In this document: piece after piece, positions 11,434-21,870 of the stretch
Layout: every line of letters begins with the position of its first letter
How positions within the stretch are numbered: position 1 is the first letter of the stretch
DNA from: Fonsecaea monophora
Taxonomy: Eukaryota; Ascomycota; Eurotiomycetes; Chaetothyriales; Herpotrichiellaceae
DNA length: 64,000 nucleotides
Reading direction: 5' to 3'
NCBI RefSeq assembly: GCF_001642475.1
Contig: NW_019173932.1
Location: 372,001 to 436,000, forward strand
Notes under the pieces: model-generated
The model's input: only the letters and a program-made list of their open reading frames with translations
The model's database searches: none
What the model was told of the DNA's origin: nothing
Program-made: the position numbers and the translations under genes

Positions 11434-13092
11434 TCACAGAGTGATTCGGACAGGCCCCGACCAGCGACGCAGACGGGCGCCATAGACCTGGACAAAGACG
11501 AGAATAACATAGGCGGCGACGACGATGACGGCCTGCAGACCAAAGGAGACGTCGAAGCCCATCTTCAAACCCCACGACTGCTGGAAGTAGCCGACGGTGA
11601 AGCCGCCGAGGACGCGGGCAAAGTTGAGCAGGGCCGAGACCTCGCCCGAGGCCGAGGGATAGCAGTCGAGGACGTAGGCGACGGTGGCGACCGAGACGAC
11701 CATGACGCCGAACTGGAACATGCCCCAGCCGAAGACGATGGCGACCCAGTGCCAGTGGCGCTGCAGGGCCTCGCCGACCAGCACGAGCCCGGGCACCATG
11801 AAGACGCCGCCAATGTAGTTCGTCCACAGGCGCGTCTCGGGCACGAACAGGCCGTGGTGGCGCGTCACGTAGCGCGCCGCGATCCAGTCGTTGAAGTAGT
11901 GCCCAAACGCCTCGCCGATCAGGATGGCCACAAACGGCGTAAAGTACATGTACCCGCACGCGATCGAGCTGAAGCCGTACCCGCCGGCCTCGACGGGCGT
12001 CTGGAGCAGGATCGACGACGTGATGTTGATCCCCACCGACCACATGAAGATCATCAGGTAGAACAGCATCGACAGCGGGATCACGGGCTTGAGCAGCACC
12101 TCGCCCAGCCGCCCGTAGCACCGCGGCAGCGTCGAGAAGTAGCCGTTTCCGTGGTGCTGGATCTGCCACACGCCCAGCACCCGCGACAGTCGCCCCAGCT
12201 GACCGCCGGGTCGCGGGGGCTGTTGCGTCGGCGGCACCGAGCGCTTGTAGTAGGTCTCGTCGCCGAACATCAGCGTGAGGCAGAGCAGGAAGCACGACCA
12301 GGCAAAGACGAGCCAGAAGACCGGGCGCCACTCGCCCAGCGTGCCCACGATGAAGTTGCCGCAAAAGGGGCCGACGAAGGGCGAGATGATATAGATGGCG
12401 TACCAGACGCCGATTTTCCGCGCGTGCTCGTGGAAGAAGAACATGTCGTGGATAAAGGCCAAGCCAATCGTCTGGCCCGTGCTCTGCGTGACGCCCTGCA
12501 ACGTTCGGAAGCCGTAAAAGGCGGCAAAATTGGGTGCCAGCGCCGAGCCCAGCGTGAAGGCCGCGCCCATGACGGAGCTCCAGAACAGCACGGGCGTGCG
12601 GCCCCAGTAGTTGAGCAGGGGCATCCAGATGAGGCCCGAAACACCGCACATGATGACGTTCAAGTTGCCAGCGTAGTTGACTACCACGGGGGACATGTTC
12701 CATTCGATCCCCTGCACGACGATGGTGCCGACGCCAGCCCCGGATCCAAAGTCACCGGCAAAGGCTCCAAATGCCACGCAGATGAGGATCATGTGCTTTT
12801 TGAACGACGACCAGTTCAGCGGGTCATCCGGGTCGTCGGATGGTTGGGGGATCAGCACGGTTTGGCCATCTTTGGCGAGCTTGAGGTTGTTCACGCCGGA
12901 CCCTTTCTCAGCGCCAGGGGTGAGCCGGAGGAGAATCTCTCCATTGTCCATCTCAATCTGTCCCCGGTTTAGAAGTGTGTCCCCAGACATATTCATCACT
13001 TGACTCACCTCTTGGTCATCGTGGGCCAGGTGTGCTGTAGTATCGACTGGCACGTCCTCGGCATGGATCGTATGCTTTTCTTCTCCTGCCAT
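11434..13092 (-). CDS. MFS transporter, DHA-type proton antiporter family
   Basis: A single exon of 552 aa from the ATG at 13092 (an in-frame GTG lies upstream and is not used here). A hydrophilic N-terminus of about 85 residues carries DDPDDPLNWSSFKKH, the usual lead into TM1 of fungal drug/small-molecule antiporters. It is followed by about twelve hydrophobic segments. The MFS loop after TM2 appears as LLNYWGRTPVLFW, and a long central loop is rich in Pro and Gln (VPPTQQPPRPGGQ). The gene lies between the P450 and the flavin monooxygenase, so import of the aromatic substrate or export of a toxic intermediate fits. The coding sequence is very GC-rich at third positions, which leaves long open frames on the opposite strand. 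Substrate unknown. Confidence 0.9.
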   Translation of the reverse strand: MAGEEKHTIHAEDVPVDTTAHLAHDDQEVSQVMNMSGDTLLNRGQIEMDNGEILLRLTPGAEKGSGVNNLKLAKDGQTVLIPQPSDDPDDPLNWSSFKKHMILICVAFGAFAGDFGSGAGVGTIVVQGIEWNMSPVVVNYAGNLNVIMCGVSGLIWMPLLNYWGRTPVLFWSSVMGAAFTLGSALAPNFAAFYGFRTLQGVTQSTGQTIGLAFIHDMFFFHEHARKIGVWYAIYIISPFVGPFCGNFIVGTLGEWRPVFWLVFAWSCFLLCLTLMFGDETYYKRSVPPTQQPPRPGGQLGRLSRVLGVWQIQHHGNGYFSTLPRCYGRLGEVLLKPVIPLSMLFYLMIFMWSVGINITSSILLQTPVEAGGYGFSSIACGYMYFTPFVAILIGEAFGHYFNDWIAARYVTRHHGLFVPETRLWTNYIGGVFMVPGLVLVGEALQRHWHWVAIVFGWGMFQFGVMVVSVATVAYVLDCYPSASGEVSALLNFARVLGGFTVGYFQQSWGLKMGFDVSFGLQAVIVVAAYVILVFVQVYGARLRRWSGPVRITL

Positions 13093-13797
13093 GATGTTGA
13101 CTTGTTGTGCTGTGGCCACCACAGTGTGGCCAAAGTTGATATGGACAAGGTCATCTCTTGTTAATATGCTTCCTACACGAGGTAGCCACGCACTTCAGTC
13201 CAGACCAAGCGGGCATAGTCCGGGGTTCGCGTCAATCCGGGGTACTTGTCCGGGGTCGGAAGCGAATCCCGCGGGAAATTGGTAGCCTTGAGGGACAACT
13301 TTGTCATGCACTCGGGCGCAGAATCGTCGGGATCGCTGGCCGGACATGACCATGACTTGCTGCCAGGCCATGGCACGGTGGATTTATCTCCGTCGAGACC
13401 GTCGGAAGCAGCCTGCATCAGGTTTGACACCATGCGAAAACCTGGCTTGGGTGGCGATTCTTGACGGAGAGAAGCCGTCTAGATGGCCAGATTGAGGGGA
13501 AACGTGATAGACCGACATTGGGCAGTTGTTTTGCGCAGGCCTCCAAGTCTTTGTACTCCATGTCACATGTTACAATGAATGAATAGCAGGGGAGGCCAGA
13601 TAAAGAAGTGAATTCGCACATTCGCGCTGATTGGGCATGCATCGTGACAAGCTCCACAGTCCGCAAAAACGATAGATGTTGAAGGAAGAGGACATCACAA
13701 ATACTGTGGGGGTTCAAGTAGAAGAAACCAAAAACAAAATACATTCTGATATTGATCAATCTCGAACTATAGACAGTGAAACAAAAACAGCCAAAAA
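13093..13797. other. Intergenic region upstream of the MFS gene
   Basis: About 700 bases between the transporter start and the tRNA. It is expected to hold the transporter promoter. Open frames here are short or low in coding character; nothing else is supported. Confidence 0.5.
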
Positions 13798-13885
13798 GCT
13801 CCGAACGTGGTTCGAACACGTGACCTAGAGATATTCGAGCAATGGAAAACTGCAATCTCTCGCTCTACCACTGAGCTATCGAAGC
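13798..13885 (-). tRNA. tRNA-Cys (GCA) with a short intron
   Basis: Read on the minus strand, all four arms fold. The acceptor stem GCTTCGA pairs with TCGGAGC (one G-U). The D stem is GCTC/GAGC, the anticodon stem AGAGA/TCTCT, and the T stem ACGTG/CACGT encloses TTCGAAC. The anticodon loop begins TTGCAG, so the anticodon is GCA (Cys). About 17 bases (TTTTCCATTGCTCGAAT) sit between position 37 and 38, the standard place for a nuclear tRNA intron. The mature tRNA would be 71 nt before CCA addition. It lies inside the candidate catabolic cluster. Confidence 0.88.
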
Positions 13886-14248
13886 TCTGCTGTCGATGCG
13901 ACTTCAAGTAACCTTTTTTGGAACTCTGAAATATAAAGAGTCATAAATTTGTGTGCCTCGGCTAGGGCTGGATTGTGGGGCTTATGGGCACAAAGCCGGT
14001 GTATTGCCGGGTGATTCTCCCGGCGTCACACCCTTGTCGCTGCCTTCGCCGTATTCCCATGACAAGACTGTGGGATATACTCGTTGCTTCTGGCCACCAT
14101 AGCTGCATTCTACTACGACGAGATGCCACTCCTCTGGCATGGGCATACACCGTGACACAGTCTTACGATTTGCAGAAGATTCAAGCCAACTCATTTTCCA
14201 TTACTTACGGCTCTAAGGAATCTAAACATCCTAGCTGAAGCACGGCCC
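13886..14248. other. Intergenic region
   Basis: About 360 bases between the 5' end of the tRNA and the stop of the flavin monooxygenase. No feature seen. Confidence 0.5.
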
Positions 14249-15837
14249 TTACAGATCCATCACTCGCGTCGTCGGCTCAGCGAGAAGGTCTTGTGCCTTC
14301 CGGGTCAGACCTGGGGTGGGAGTTAAGCAGGGATACCCTCCTCAGTATTTCCAGGGTCCATGTACTTACTCTCAAAATTGTCCAAGAACTCCTTCTCTGG
14401 ATCGTACCCCCACAGGAATGACTGTGCCTTCGCGTCGCCCAGCAGGTCCGGGTTCTCCCCGCCCTTGGACACTGACTTGAACTTTTCATCTCTTGCCTGC
14501 TGCTCCGGCCCGTCGTGGAGGTGCAAGACCCGGCGTGTGGCGCCACCTGTGCCAGCGACGTGCTCTGCACGGGCTTTTCGAGCTACCTCGAAAGCCTTGA
14601 GAAGAGTAGGTATCTCCTCTGCCTTCGATACCCGGTTGAGGGCCAAACAAATGACGCCGACGTCTTCAATCGCTTGAGCCGCCCCTTGGGCGACGTAAGG
14701 GAGCATGGGATGACAAGCATCACCCAGCAGCACCACCTTTCCCATCACCCAGGTTGGAAGTGGATCATGCTCGCACAGTCGCCATTTCATCACGTTCTCG
14801 TCGGGGATAAAATCCAAAAGCTTGCGCAACCGAACAGGATCCCACGATCCAAAGTGATCCAAAATCTCCTGCTTGGAGGCTTTCGCAGTCCAGGACTCCT
14901 CCGAGAAGCCCGTGTCTGGGTGGCACATGACCTACAAATTCAATGAGTGACGCGAACCAGGCACAAAACGCATTCATACCATATTATAGAGGCTTCCATG
15001 GCGGATGGGATAAGCCTGTACATGTCTGTCGGGACCCATCCATCTTGTTGCCACGGGTTCTGTGATGAAGGCTCGCAGTTCTGGATCTGTAACAAACTCC
15101 AAGGGTATGCATGCCCGAAATGCCGCATCTCCCGTGGGCTTCGCTTTGTCGAGGAGACCAAGCTTTTGGTAAATCAATCGCCTGCAGGTGGATTTCATCC
15201 CTGGCTCTGTGAGTAGACGAACAAGACGTGATTTGACACACGCACCATCTGCACCAATAACCACATCTGCCTCAAGGACGCTGCCATCCGAGAGAGTCAC
15301 CGAAGGCTTGTCAAAGTCAAGACTGGTAACCATGCTGTTGATGCGAACTTCGGCCACCGCCTCGGCCTCTCCCATCAAGGCTTCGTGGAGATCCGCACGG
15401 TGAATTGCATACTGCGGCGCCCCGTGTCTCCTCTCAATCTCGGGCATGAGGGTGGCTGCACCGAGAAACTCGCCGTCTTTCCATCTCCTCAAATCAATTC
15501 GTGTGAGAGAGTTCGTGTGTTGGCGGACACGCTTGTCGAGACCCCATCGACTGAGGAGGCGTGTGAGGTTCGGAGAGCAATTGATTCCTGCGCCCACTTC
15601 AGCAATCACCGGTGCTGCTTCCAAAACAATAACTTTGTGTCCCGAATGGCCTAATATGCCGGCCAGCGCCAGCCCTGCCACACCCGCTCCGACAATGATG
15701 ACACTCAGAGGGTGATTGGCTTTCAAGTATGGATCGCTTCCATTGGTACCTGAATGCGAGTGTCCGTTGGCATTGCCGTTCTCGACACCATTCGTATACA
15801 CTCCACCAGTTGGCGCTGTGGTCTCGGACGAAGGCAT
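14249..15837 (-). CDS. FAD-dependent monooxygenase, salicylate 1-hydroxylase type
   Basis: Three exons, 15837-14980, 14931-14370 and 14310-14249, giving 493 aa. After a low-complexity Gly/Asn/Ser-rich N-terminus comes the Rossmann FAD motif VGAGVAGLALAG (about residues 50-60). The second FAD/NADPH motif is VVIGADGACVKSRLV. The third is VVLLGDACHPMLPY followed by QGAAQAIED. Splicing restores HGSLYNMVMCHPDTG, a block typical of fungal salicylate hydroxylases, and ends FESLTRKAQDLLAEP. These enzymes convert salicylate to catechol with NAD(P)H and O2, releasing CO2. The gene is divergent from the aldehyde dehydrogenase, which would supply the acid. Related class A hydroxylases (for example 3- or 6-hydroxybenzoate hydroxylases) cannot be excluded. 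Confidence 0.9.
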
Positions 15838-16374
15838 CGCGGCTGGCACACGAGAAGAGGCTATGACTCGGTCGTAGGCGCCTCTAGAACCGGACCTTGA
15901 TACTGAAAACTTCAGTCACAAGGATACCTATAGAGATGACCGAGAAGTTTGGTCAATCCTTTTTACAAGCCCGGAGAGGCGGGGTACAAGGTCACAGAAT
16001 GGAGTGTACAACATTTCGAATACTAACCCCAGAGCATCGCCTTCCGGCACAGGTACGGCACAGGTATGCCTTCAGGATGGTGGTGGAGTGGTGCTCGGTA
16101 ACTCGATCCTGCCTGTACGGGATCGTCTCCCGCGGGGGAGTAACAAACCCCAGCACAACGCATACACACACGTGACCTAGACAGACCGAGTTCTCAGGCT
16201 CTGAAACATGGTCTGCCAGTTCCAGAAAGTGCTTAGTCGATAGAACCGCGGACGTGTGGACGAAATTGAGAAGAACCGAACATAGACTTGTGCATAAAAC
16301 GTACCGGTTCCCACCAAAAAGGATGCGCGATCAGCGGAGCCGGAAAGTCGAGTTGATCAAACATATATCGGACA
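15838..16374. promoter_or_regulatory. Divergent promoter region, FMO (-) and ALDH (+)
   Basis: 537 bases between divergent starts of two enzymes that would act in consecutive steps, so joint control is likely. A CACGTGACC element lies at 16169-16177 and recurs 68-76 bases upstream of the alcohol dehydrogenase start. A CCGCGG-type palindrome occurs near 16130-16136 and again near 16246-16252. Confidence 0.5.
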
Positions 16375-17923
16375 ATGAGTAAAATAGGCCACAGCAGCTT
16401 GAATGGTCAGCATATGGACAATGTTCCCCTCTGGATCGACAACAAGCCGGTGCAGTCGGGAACCACATTCAGCGTCATAAATTCGACATCTCAGAAGACA
16501 GTATGGACTGCATCGTCTGCCAGTGTGGAACTTGCTCAAGCGGCCGTTGAATCTGCTTCCAAAGCATTTCAACCATGGGCGCACACCCATCCAACAGAGA
16601 GAAGGCGCATTTTCTTCAAAGCTGCAGAGTTGTTCAGGTCCCGACGGGACGAGATCATTGACATCATGGTTCAAGAGACCAATTGCAGCAGACAATGGGC
16701 TGCTGGGATCAATATGCACATGGGAGTTGAGTTCTTGGAAGAACTCGCCAGCCTCGCCACTTCTTCCTGCACTGGTTGGTTACCGACGACAGAAACTGAA
16801 AGTGTGTAAGCCCTGAATCCCGCAAGTTCCCAGCTAACGACGAAAGGTCGTTTGGCTCTTGTCTTCAAGGTGCCCTATGGCGTTGTCCTGGGGATTGCGC
16901 CGTGGAACGCCCCCTTCATCCTGGCAATTCGAGCAGTAGCCACACCGATCATATGCGGAAACACCGCAGTCCTCAAGGCGTCAGAATTGAGTCCTAAGAC
17001 TCACAACATCATTGGACAAGTTTTCCGCGACGCAGGCTTGCCGCCTGGAGTGCTAAATATCGTGCAGCACTGCCGTGAAGATGCAGCCGAGGTGATAAAT
17101 GCCATGATAGCGCACCCAGCAGTTCGAAAAATCAACTTTACAGGTTCGACGGCGGTGGGGAGAATCATTGCACAGCAAGCTGGCCGTTACCTCAAGCCTG
17201 TCTTGTTGGAGCTGGGCGGCAAGGCCTCGTGCATTGTCCTTGAGGACGCGGACTTGATCAAAGCCGCAAAGGCCGTTGTGATGGGAGGGTTCTTGCACGT
17301 GAGTTAGTCCCCCTAGAATCTCGAACGGCATTGACAGAATATAGCACGGCCAAATCTGCATGGCGACAGAGCGAGTCATCGTCATGCGGCGGGTTTCCGA
17401 GGAATTCTTGAAGATACTGAGAACAGAAGCAGAAGCATTTGTCGCCGGCAATGCCGTGTCCACGGATGGGGCGAAGAGAACAGAATCCTTGGTCGAAGCT
17501 GCAGTAGAACAGGGCGCTCACCTAGAATTTGGACATGCCGCGCGTCTCAATGCATCTCTTCGACCAACAATTCTCAGTGGCGTAACAAAGGACATGGCAT
17601 TGTTCTATACCGAGAGCTTTGGACCGACCATCAGTTTGACCATCGTCGACACTGTGGACGAAGCAGTTAGCTTGGCCAACGACTCGGAATACGGTCTCTC
17701 AGCGAGCATATTTTCCCAGAACATTCCGAAGGCGTTGAGGTGCGCCAAACGCATCGAGACTGGCGCCTGCCATATCAATGCCATGACGATCCACGATGAA
17801 CCTTTTCTACCACATGGAGGAGCAAAAGAGAGTGGGTTCGGTAGATTCGGGGGCCAGTGGGGAATGGACGAGTTTCTCCAAGTCAGAACCATAACAATAC
17901 TAGACGAGGAAAGTAATAGTTAG
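16375..17923 (+). CDS. Aldehyde dehydrogenase, salicylaldehyde/vanillin dehydrogenase type
   Basis: Three exons, 16375-16801, 16847-17298 and 17345-17923, giving 485 aa, the normal length of the NAD(P)-dependent ALDH family. Visible motifs are PYGVVLGIAPWNAPF, the nucleotide-binding FTGSTAVGR, the general-base glutamate in LLELGGK (about E264) and the catalytic cysteine in GQICMATER (about C298), with the standard 34-residue spacing. The C-terminal half has ESFGPTISLTIVDTVDEA. For the first intron I take the donor GTGTGT after TETES, which joins in frame to RLALVFKVPYG. The enzyme would oxidise an aromatic aldehyde made by the neighbouring alcohol dehydrogenase to the acid used by the flavin monooxygenase. 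The substrate class rests on family resemblance and on the neighbours. Confidence 0.92.
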
Positions 17924-18133
17924 CGAGCTCGATTGTCCCTTGAGGAGACTGCTGTCGGCTGTATTCAGGTCAGCAGCTACAACAACCAGCCGCTTACCCG
18001 GCATACCCGGTCATTGTTCGGATTCATATACCGGCCGTGAGCCACGTACAATGACACCACGTGACCCGTCTGTGGTTGCTATAACTGCCCGCTCTGTCTC
18101 CAAGGGACCTCACAAAGGCACCCAAAGCACGAA
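17924..18133 (+). promoter_or_regulatory. ALDH-ADH spacer with CACGTGACC element
   Basis: A 210-base tandem spacer that must hold the alcohol dehydrogenase promoter. CACGTGACC lies at 18058-18066. Several ACCGG/CCCGG half sites lie between 17995 and 18035, including CGG and CCG triplets nine bases apart that could suit a Zn2Cys6 protein. Confidence 0.4.
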
Positions 18134-19319
18134 ATGGCACCCGATTCGACGTCTAATAGCTTAGGGGGCACAGTCGCTCTGGTTGTCTCTGAAAAACATG
18201 GACCGTTCGAAGTGAAAGAAGTACAACTGAATGATATGCGATCCGATGAGATTGTGGTCCGTATGATAGCGACGGGTGTCTGCCATACGGACGTGGCTAC
18301 TTCCATAGGGAATAGAGGCCCTAAATTACCAGCTATTCTCGGCCATGAAGGTTCCGGGGTGGTTGAAAAAGTCGGCTCTGAGGTGAAACATGTGGTTGTT
18401 GGCGATCATGTGCTTTTGTCGTTCAACTATTGTGGGAATTGTACCCCTTGCCGTCGAGGAAACCCGGCATACTGTCGACACGGCTATCATTTATCTTTTG
18501 GCGGATGTCGTCTGGATGGGAGCAAGCCGTTCTCTCTCGACGGAGTCGATATCAACTCCACCTATTTTGGCCAGTCTTCTTTCGCCGCTCGCTCCATTGT
18601 GAGCGGAGTCTGCGCGGTCAAGGTCTCGCCGACCGTCCCACTAGACATTCTTTGCTGTCTAGGTTGCGGAGTTCAAACGGGGGCCGGCACTGTCTTGAAT
18701 GTTCTCAAGCCCGGCATAGGAGCATCGGTTGCGGTATTCGGAGTCGGCTCGGTTGGTCTTGCAGCTATCATGGCAGCAGCCAGATTCACACCGGCCACAA
18801 AAGTGATTGCGATCGATATTGTGGACTCCCGTCTGCAGCTGGCGACAGAGCTTGGTGCTACACACACGATCAATTCGGCGGGGAAAGACGTCGTCGCAAT
18901 GATCAAAGACATCACCGACGGTGAGGGTGTCGATTGTGCTCTCGACGCGACAGGCAACGTTGCTGTCATCGAGTCTATGATTGCAGCAGCGGCCAAGAAC
19001 GGAACAGTGGCAACAGTTGGAGGAGCTCCCCCAGGGAAGTTTGTTAATATTGAAGCGGCGGCGTGGATAGGCAGAAACGTCAGCTATGTTGGCTCATGTC
19101 AAGGTTCTTCATTTCCGCAGACGGTATGATCGCTCGGAGGTGATGGCTCAGGTCGAAGCTAACTTGCAGCAGTTTCTTCCTGCTCTTATCGACTTCTGGA
19201 GCCAGGGTCGATTCCCAATCGATCGCCTGATCACCAAGTATCCCTACACCGATATTAACCAAGCAATCGATGATATGCATCATGGCAAATGCATAAAACC
19301 AGTGCTAACATGGACATGA
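18134..19319 (+). CDS. Zn-dependent alcohol dehydrogenase, aryl/benzyl-alcohol type
   Basis: Two phase-0 exons, 18134-19123 and 19170-19319, giving 379 aa (medium-chain dehydrogenase length). Catalytic zinc ligands are in TGVCHTD and GHEGSGVV. The structural zinc site is the four-cysteine lobe in CGNCTPCRRGNPAYC. The NAD-binding Rossmann turn is FGVGSVGLAA. The C-terminal exon adds FLPALIDFWSQGRFPIDRL, the end expected for aryl-alcohol dehydrogenases. The enzyme would interconvert an aromatic alcohol and its aldehyde with NAD in the cytosol. It follows the aldehyde dehydrogenase on the same strand, which fits an alcohol-aldehyde-acid sequence. The start at MAPDSTSNS is the first ATG in frame with the conserved region. 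Confidence 0.92.
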
Positions 19320-19845
19320 CGGAGGAGTAAAGGGCCAAAAACCTTACTTGCGGCCATTTAGGAGCCACTGGTTGTCTCGCCGATGGAAAATTCTACGCTT
19401 GTAGATTGCACAACTCAGAGTGAATTCAGGTGGCAGTCCGTCCGTATCACATCGGTAGTCACACAAGAGTCGAGTACCCTTTAAGCATCCCTGGGTTACA
19501 TGCGCGGATTTTGCATCTCGTTCAATTGATGACAATAAAGGTTCTCCTAAGGTCGAAACAGAATTGCTTGTAGACAAATATATCTAGAGATGAGCCTCAG
19601 GTGAAGCTGACGGAAAAGGGGCACCCAGGGGAGAGATTCGGCCTGCGGACTAACGATATCCCGAGGCTGGGCATCGTAATTGCTCACGTTGCTACTTTGG
19701 CGCGTCCGCTCCTCGCGAGATCACCAGTGATCAATAGTTGAGCGACGAAGGCTACAGTTCCCGATATACTTTGTTTTCTGACAAGAAGCACGTCTTGATG
19801 ATTTCCACCCCTCGGTAATGCCTTCTGTGAAGGTAGGCCATCAGC
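19320..19845. other. Intergenic boundary between cluster and VPS52
   Basis: About 525 bases. No gene or element seen; probably the right-hand limit of the catabolic cluster and the VPS52 promoter. Confidence 0.5.
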
Positions 19846-21870
19846 ATGTGGCTGGACCGCTTAACCGCTGGTGCTGCAACACCCAGTGCCTCTCGTGAAT
19901 CGCTCGTCTCGACGAGGCCATATTCACCCTCTCCTCGCAAGAATTCACAGCTTGCTTCGACCCAGCGAACTCTTTCAGGGCTAGGTCTGTCTGCAACTAG
20001 ATCCTCAGCCTCCCTTGACCTTAGTGCGAACACATCTACCACTTCTCTCACAGCCCCGGCGAGACAACCCAATGGATCCTCCCTCAGATTCGAGCAACGG
20101 CCCTCACCCAACGTCGCAGATCCCGTGAAAGTGATAAAGAGTATTCTGGGAGACTCAAAGCATGGAGCAGAGGCGAATTATGGGTCTAGGGAGCAAGACA
20201 GGGAGAAGAGCAAAGACATTGACTTTGGGGGCCTCAGCCTTGAAGAGTTTGTTGCCCAAGAGACACCACTGCGCCCTGCTCGCGACGGCTTGACCGTGGA
20301 GATCTCAGCGAAAGAGAACAGGCAAAAATTTGAAGAATTTCACAAATCAATTACGGAATGCGATCAAATACTTACCAACGTTGAATCTTACCTGACCAAT
20401 TTTAAGGCAGAGCTTGGTCAGGTCTCTGCGGAAATTGAGAATCTACAGGCTCGCTCTGTTCAGCTCAATGCCAAACTTGACAACCGTCGCAATGTCGAGA
20501 AGCGCCTGGGGCCGGCGGTGGAAGAAATCAGCCTTTCTCCTTTCACAGTAAAGTCCATTGCAGAGGGTCCTATGGACGAGACCTTTGTCAAGGCTTTGAA
20601 GGAAGTGGAGGCAAGGTCATTCATAATAGAAGCCAAAGAGGACAAGGCGGAGCAGGTCAAGGCGTTGCAAGACCTGAAGCCCCTGCTCGAAGACCTCAAG
20701 GCTAAAGCTATCGAGCGCGTACGTGACTACATTGTGGCTCAAATCAAGGCCCTTCGCTCTCCCAACATCAACGCTCAAGTAATCCAGCAGCAGACTTTTT
20801 TGAGATATAAAGACCTTTACGCTTTTCTGGCTAGAAACCACCCGGTTTTAGCCGAGGAAATTGGGCAAGCATATGTCAACACAATGCGGTGGTACTATAG
20901 CAGTCATTTTTCTCGATACCAGCAAGCTCTTGATGCTCTTCAGATCCACGCCTTTGATCAATATGACCTTCTCGGCTCAGAACCGGCCCCGGCAAGGCGA
21001 AATGTCCTGGGGGCATCCAAAGCTGCTCCTCCGCCGCATGATGCCTTCGGCCTAGGAAGAAGAGAAGACCTTGTCAAATCCAAGAACGACACAGCCTTGC
21101 CTGCCTACCTGGCGGAGGAGAGCAAGTCGGCTCACTACTTGGAAGTGCCCTTCCGGAATTTCAACCAGGCACTCATCGACAACGTCTCCGCCGAGTACTT
21201 GGTGATGACTGAGCTGTTCTCTACCAGCACGTATCATCAGATCTCGCGTCGGGTGGTTGAGATCTTCGAGCCGACGTTCACATTGGGCCATAATCTGACC
21301 AAGTCTCTTGTTGAGAACACGAACGATTGCTTGGGCGTCTTGCTCTGCGTCCGTCTCAACCAGCATTTCGCATTCGAGCTGCAGCGGCGCAAGGTGCCAG
21401 TGGCAGACTCTTACATCAACTACACAAACATTCTCCTCTGGCCGCGCTTCCAAATGGTCATGGACGCGCATTGCGAATCCCTGAGAAAAGTCCCCGCCCC
21501 ATCGACCAGCAGTCGAGGCGCTGCAGCCGCATTCTCCCTCGTTGGTGGAGGCTCGTCCGATACATCGAGAGCCTCGGTCGCACCCCACGCCATTACACAG
21601 CGCTTCGGCCAGTTCTTGCAGGGAATCCTATCACTCAGCGCAGAGGCCGGCGATGACGAGCCCGTCTCGAACAGCCTTGTGCGGCTCAGGTCCGAGTATG
21701 AATCTTTGATGGGCAAACTCGCCAAAGGTGCCGGCGACGTGAGTAAAAGGGCCAAGTTCCTGTACAACAACTACAGTCTGGTGTTGACCATTATCAGCGA
21801 CACGAGAGGCAAGCTGGCCGAGGAACAAAAGGAGCATTTTGGCGGCCTGATCCGGGACTTGAAGAAGTAA
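19846..21870 (+). CDS. VPS52: Vps52, GARP tethering complex subunit
   Basis: A single uninterrupted exon of 674 aa, close to the usual Vps52 length. A Ser/Thr/Pro-rich N-terminus is followed by a helical/coiled-coil region (about residues 165-300) beginning FEEFHKSITECDQILTN, a classic Vps52/Sac2 block. The conserved body includes LRYKDLYAFLARNHPVLAEE and YVNTMRWYYSSHFSRY, and the protein ends with KLAEEQKEHFGGLIRDL. Vps52 is the core of GARP (Vps51-54), which tethers endosome-derived vesicles at the trans-Golgi network. It is a housekeeping gene that marks the edge of the cluster. Confidence 0.95.
   Translation: MWLDRLTAGAATPSASRESLVSTRPYSPSPRKNSQLASTQRTLSGLGLSATRSSASLDLSANTSTTSLTAPARQPNGSSLRFEQRPSPNVADPVKVIKSILGDSKHGAEANYGSREQDREKSKDIDFGGLSLEEFVAQETPLRPARDGLTVEISAKENRQKFEEFHKSITECDQILTNVESYLTNFKAELGQVSAEIENLQARSVQLNAKLDNRRNVEKRLGPAVEEISLSPFTVKSIAEGPMDETFVKALKEVEARSFIIEAKEDKAEQVKALQDLKPLLEDLKAKAIERVRDYIVAQIKALRSPNINAQVIQQQTFLRYKDLYAFLARNHPVLAEEIGQAYVNTMRWYYSSHFSRYQQALDALQIHAFDQYDLLGSEPAPARRNVLGASKAAPPPHDAFGLGRREDLVKSKNDTALPAYLAEESKSAHYLEVPFRNFNQALIDNVSAEYLVMTELFSTSTYHQISRRVVEIFEPTFTLGHNLTKSLVENTNDCLGVLLCVRLNQHFAFELQRRKVPVADSYINYTNILLWPRFQMVMDAHCESLRKVPAPSTSSRGAAAAFSLVGGGSSDTSRASVAPHAITQRFGQFLQGILSLSAEAGDDEPVSNSLVRLRSEYESLMGKLAKGAGDVSKRAKFLYNNYSLVLTIISDTRGKLAEEQKEHFGGLIRDLKK

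Noticed and set aside
11749..12972. 407-codon open frame antisense to the MFS transporter
   Set aside because: It mirrors a strongly GC3-biased real gene; its composition (Arg/Gln/His/Asp-rich, no motifs) is that of a shadow frame. The P450 at 9673-10413 shows the same effect.
13815..16182. 14-base identity (ACACGTGACCTAGA) between the tRNA-Cys T-arm region and the FMO/ALDH promoter
   Set aside because: Among all pairs of positions in 64 kb a few 14-mer matches are expected by chance, and the match does not extend.
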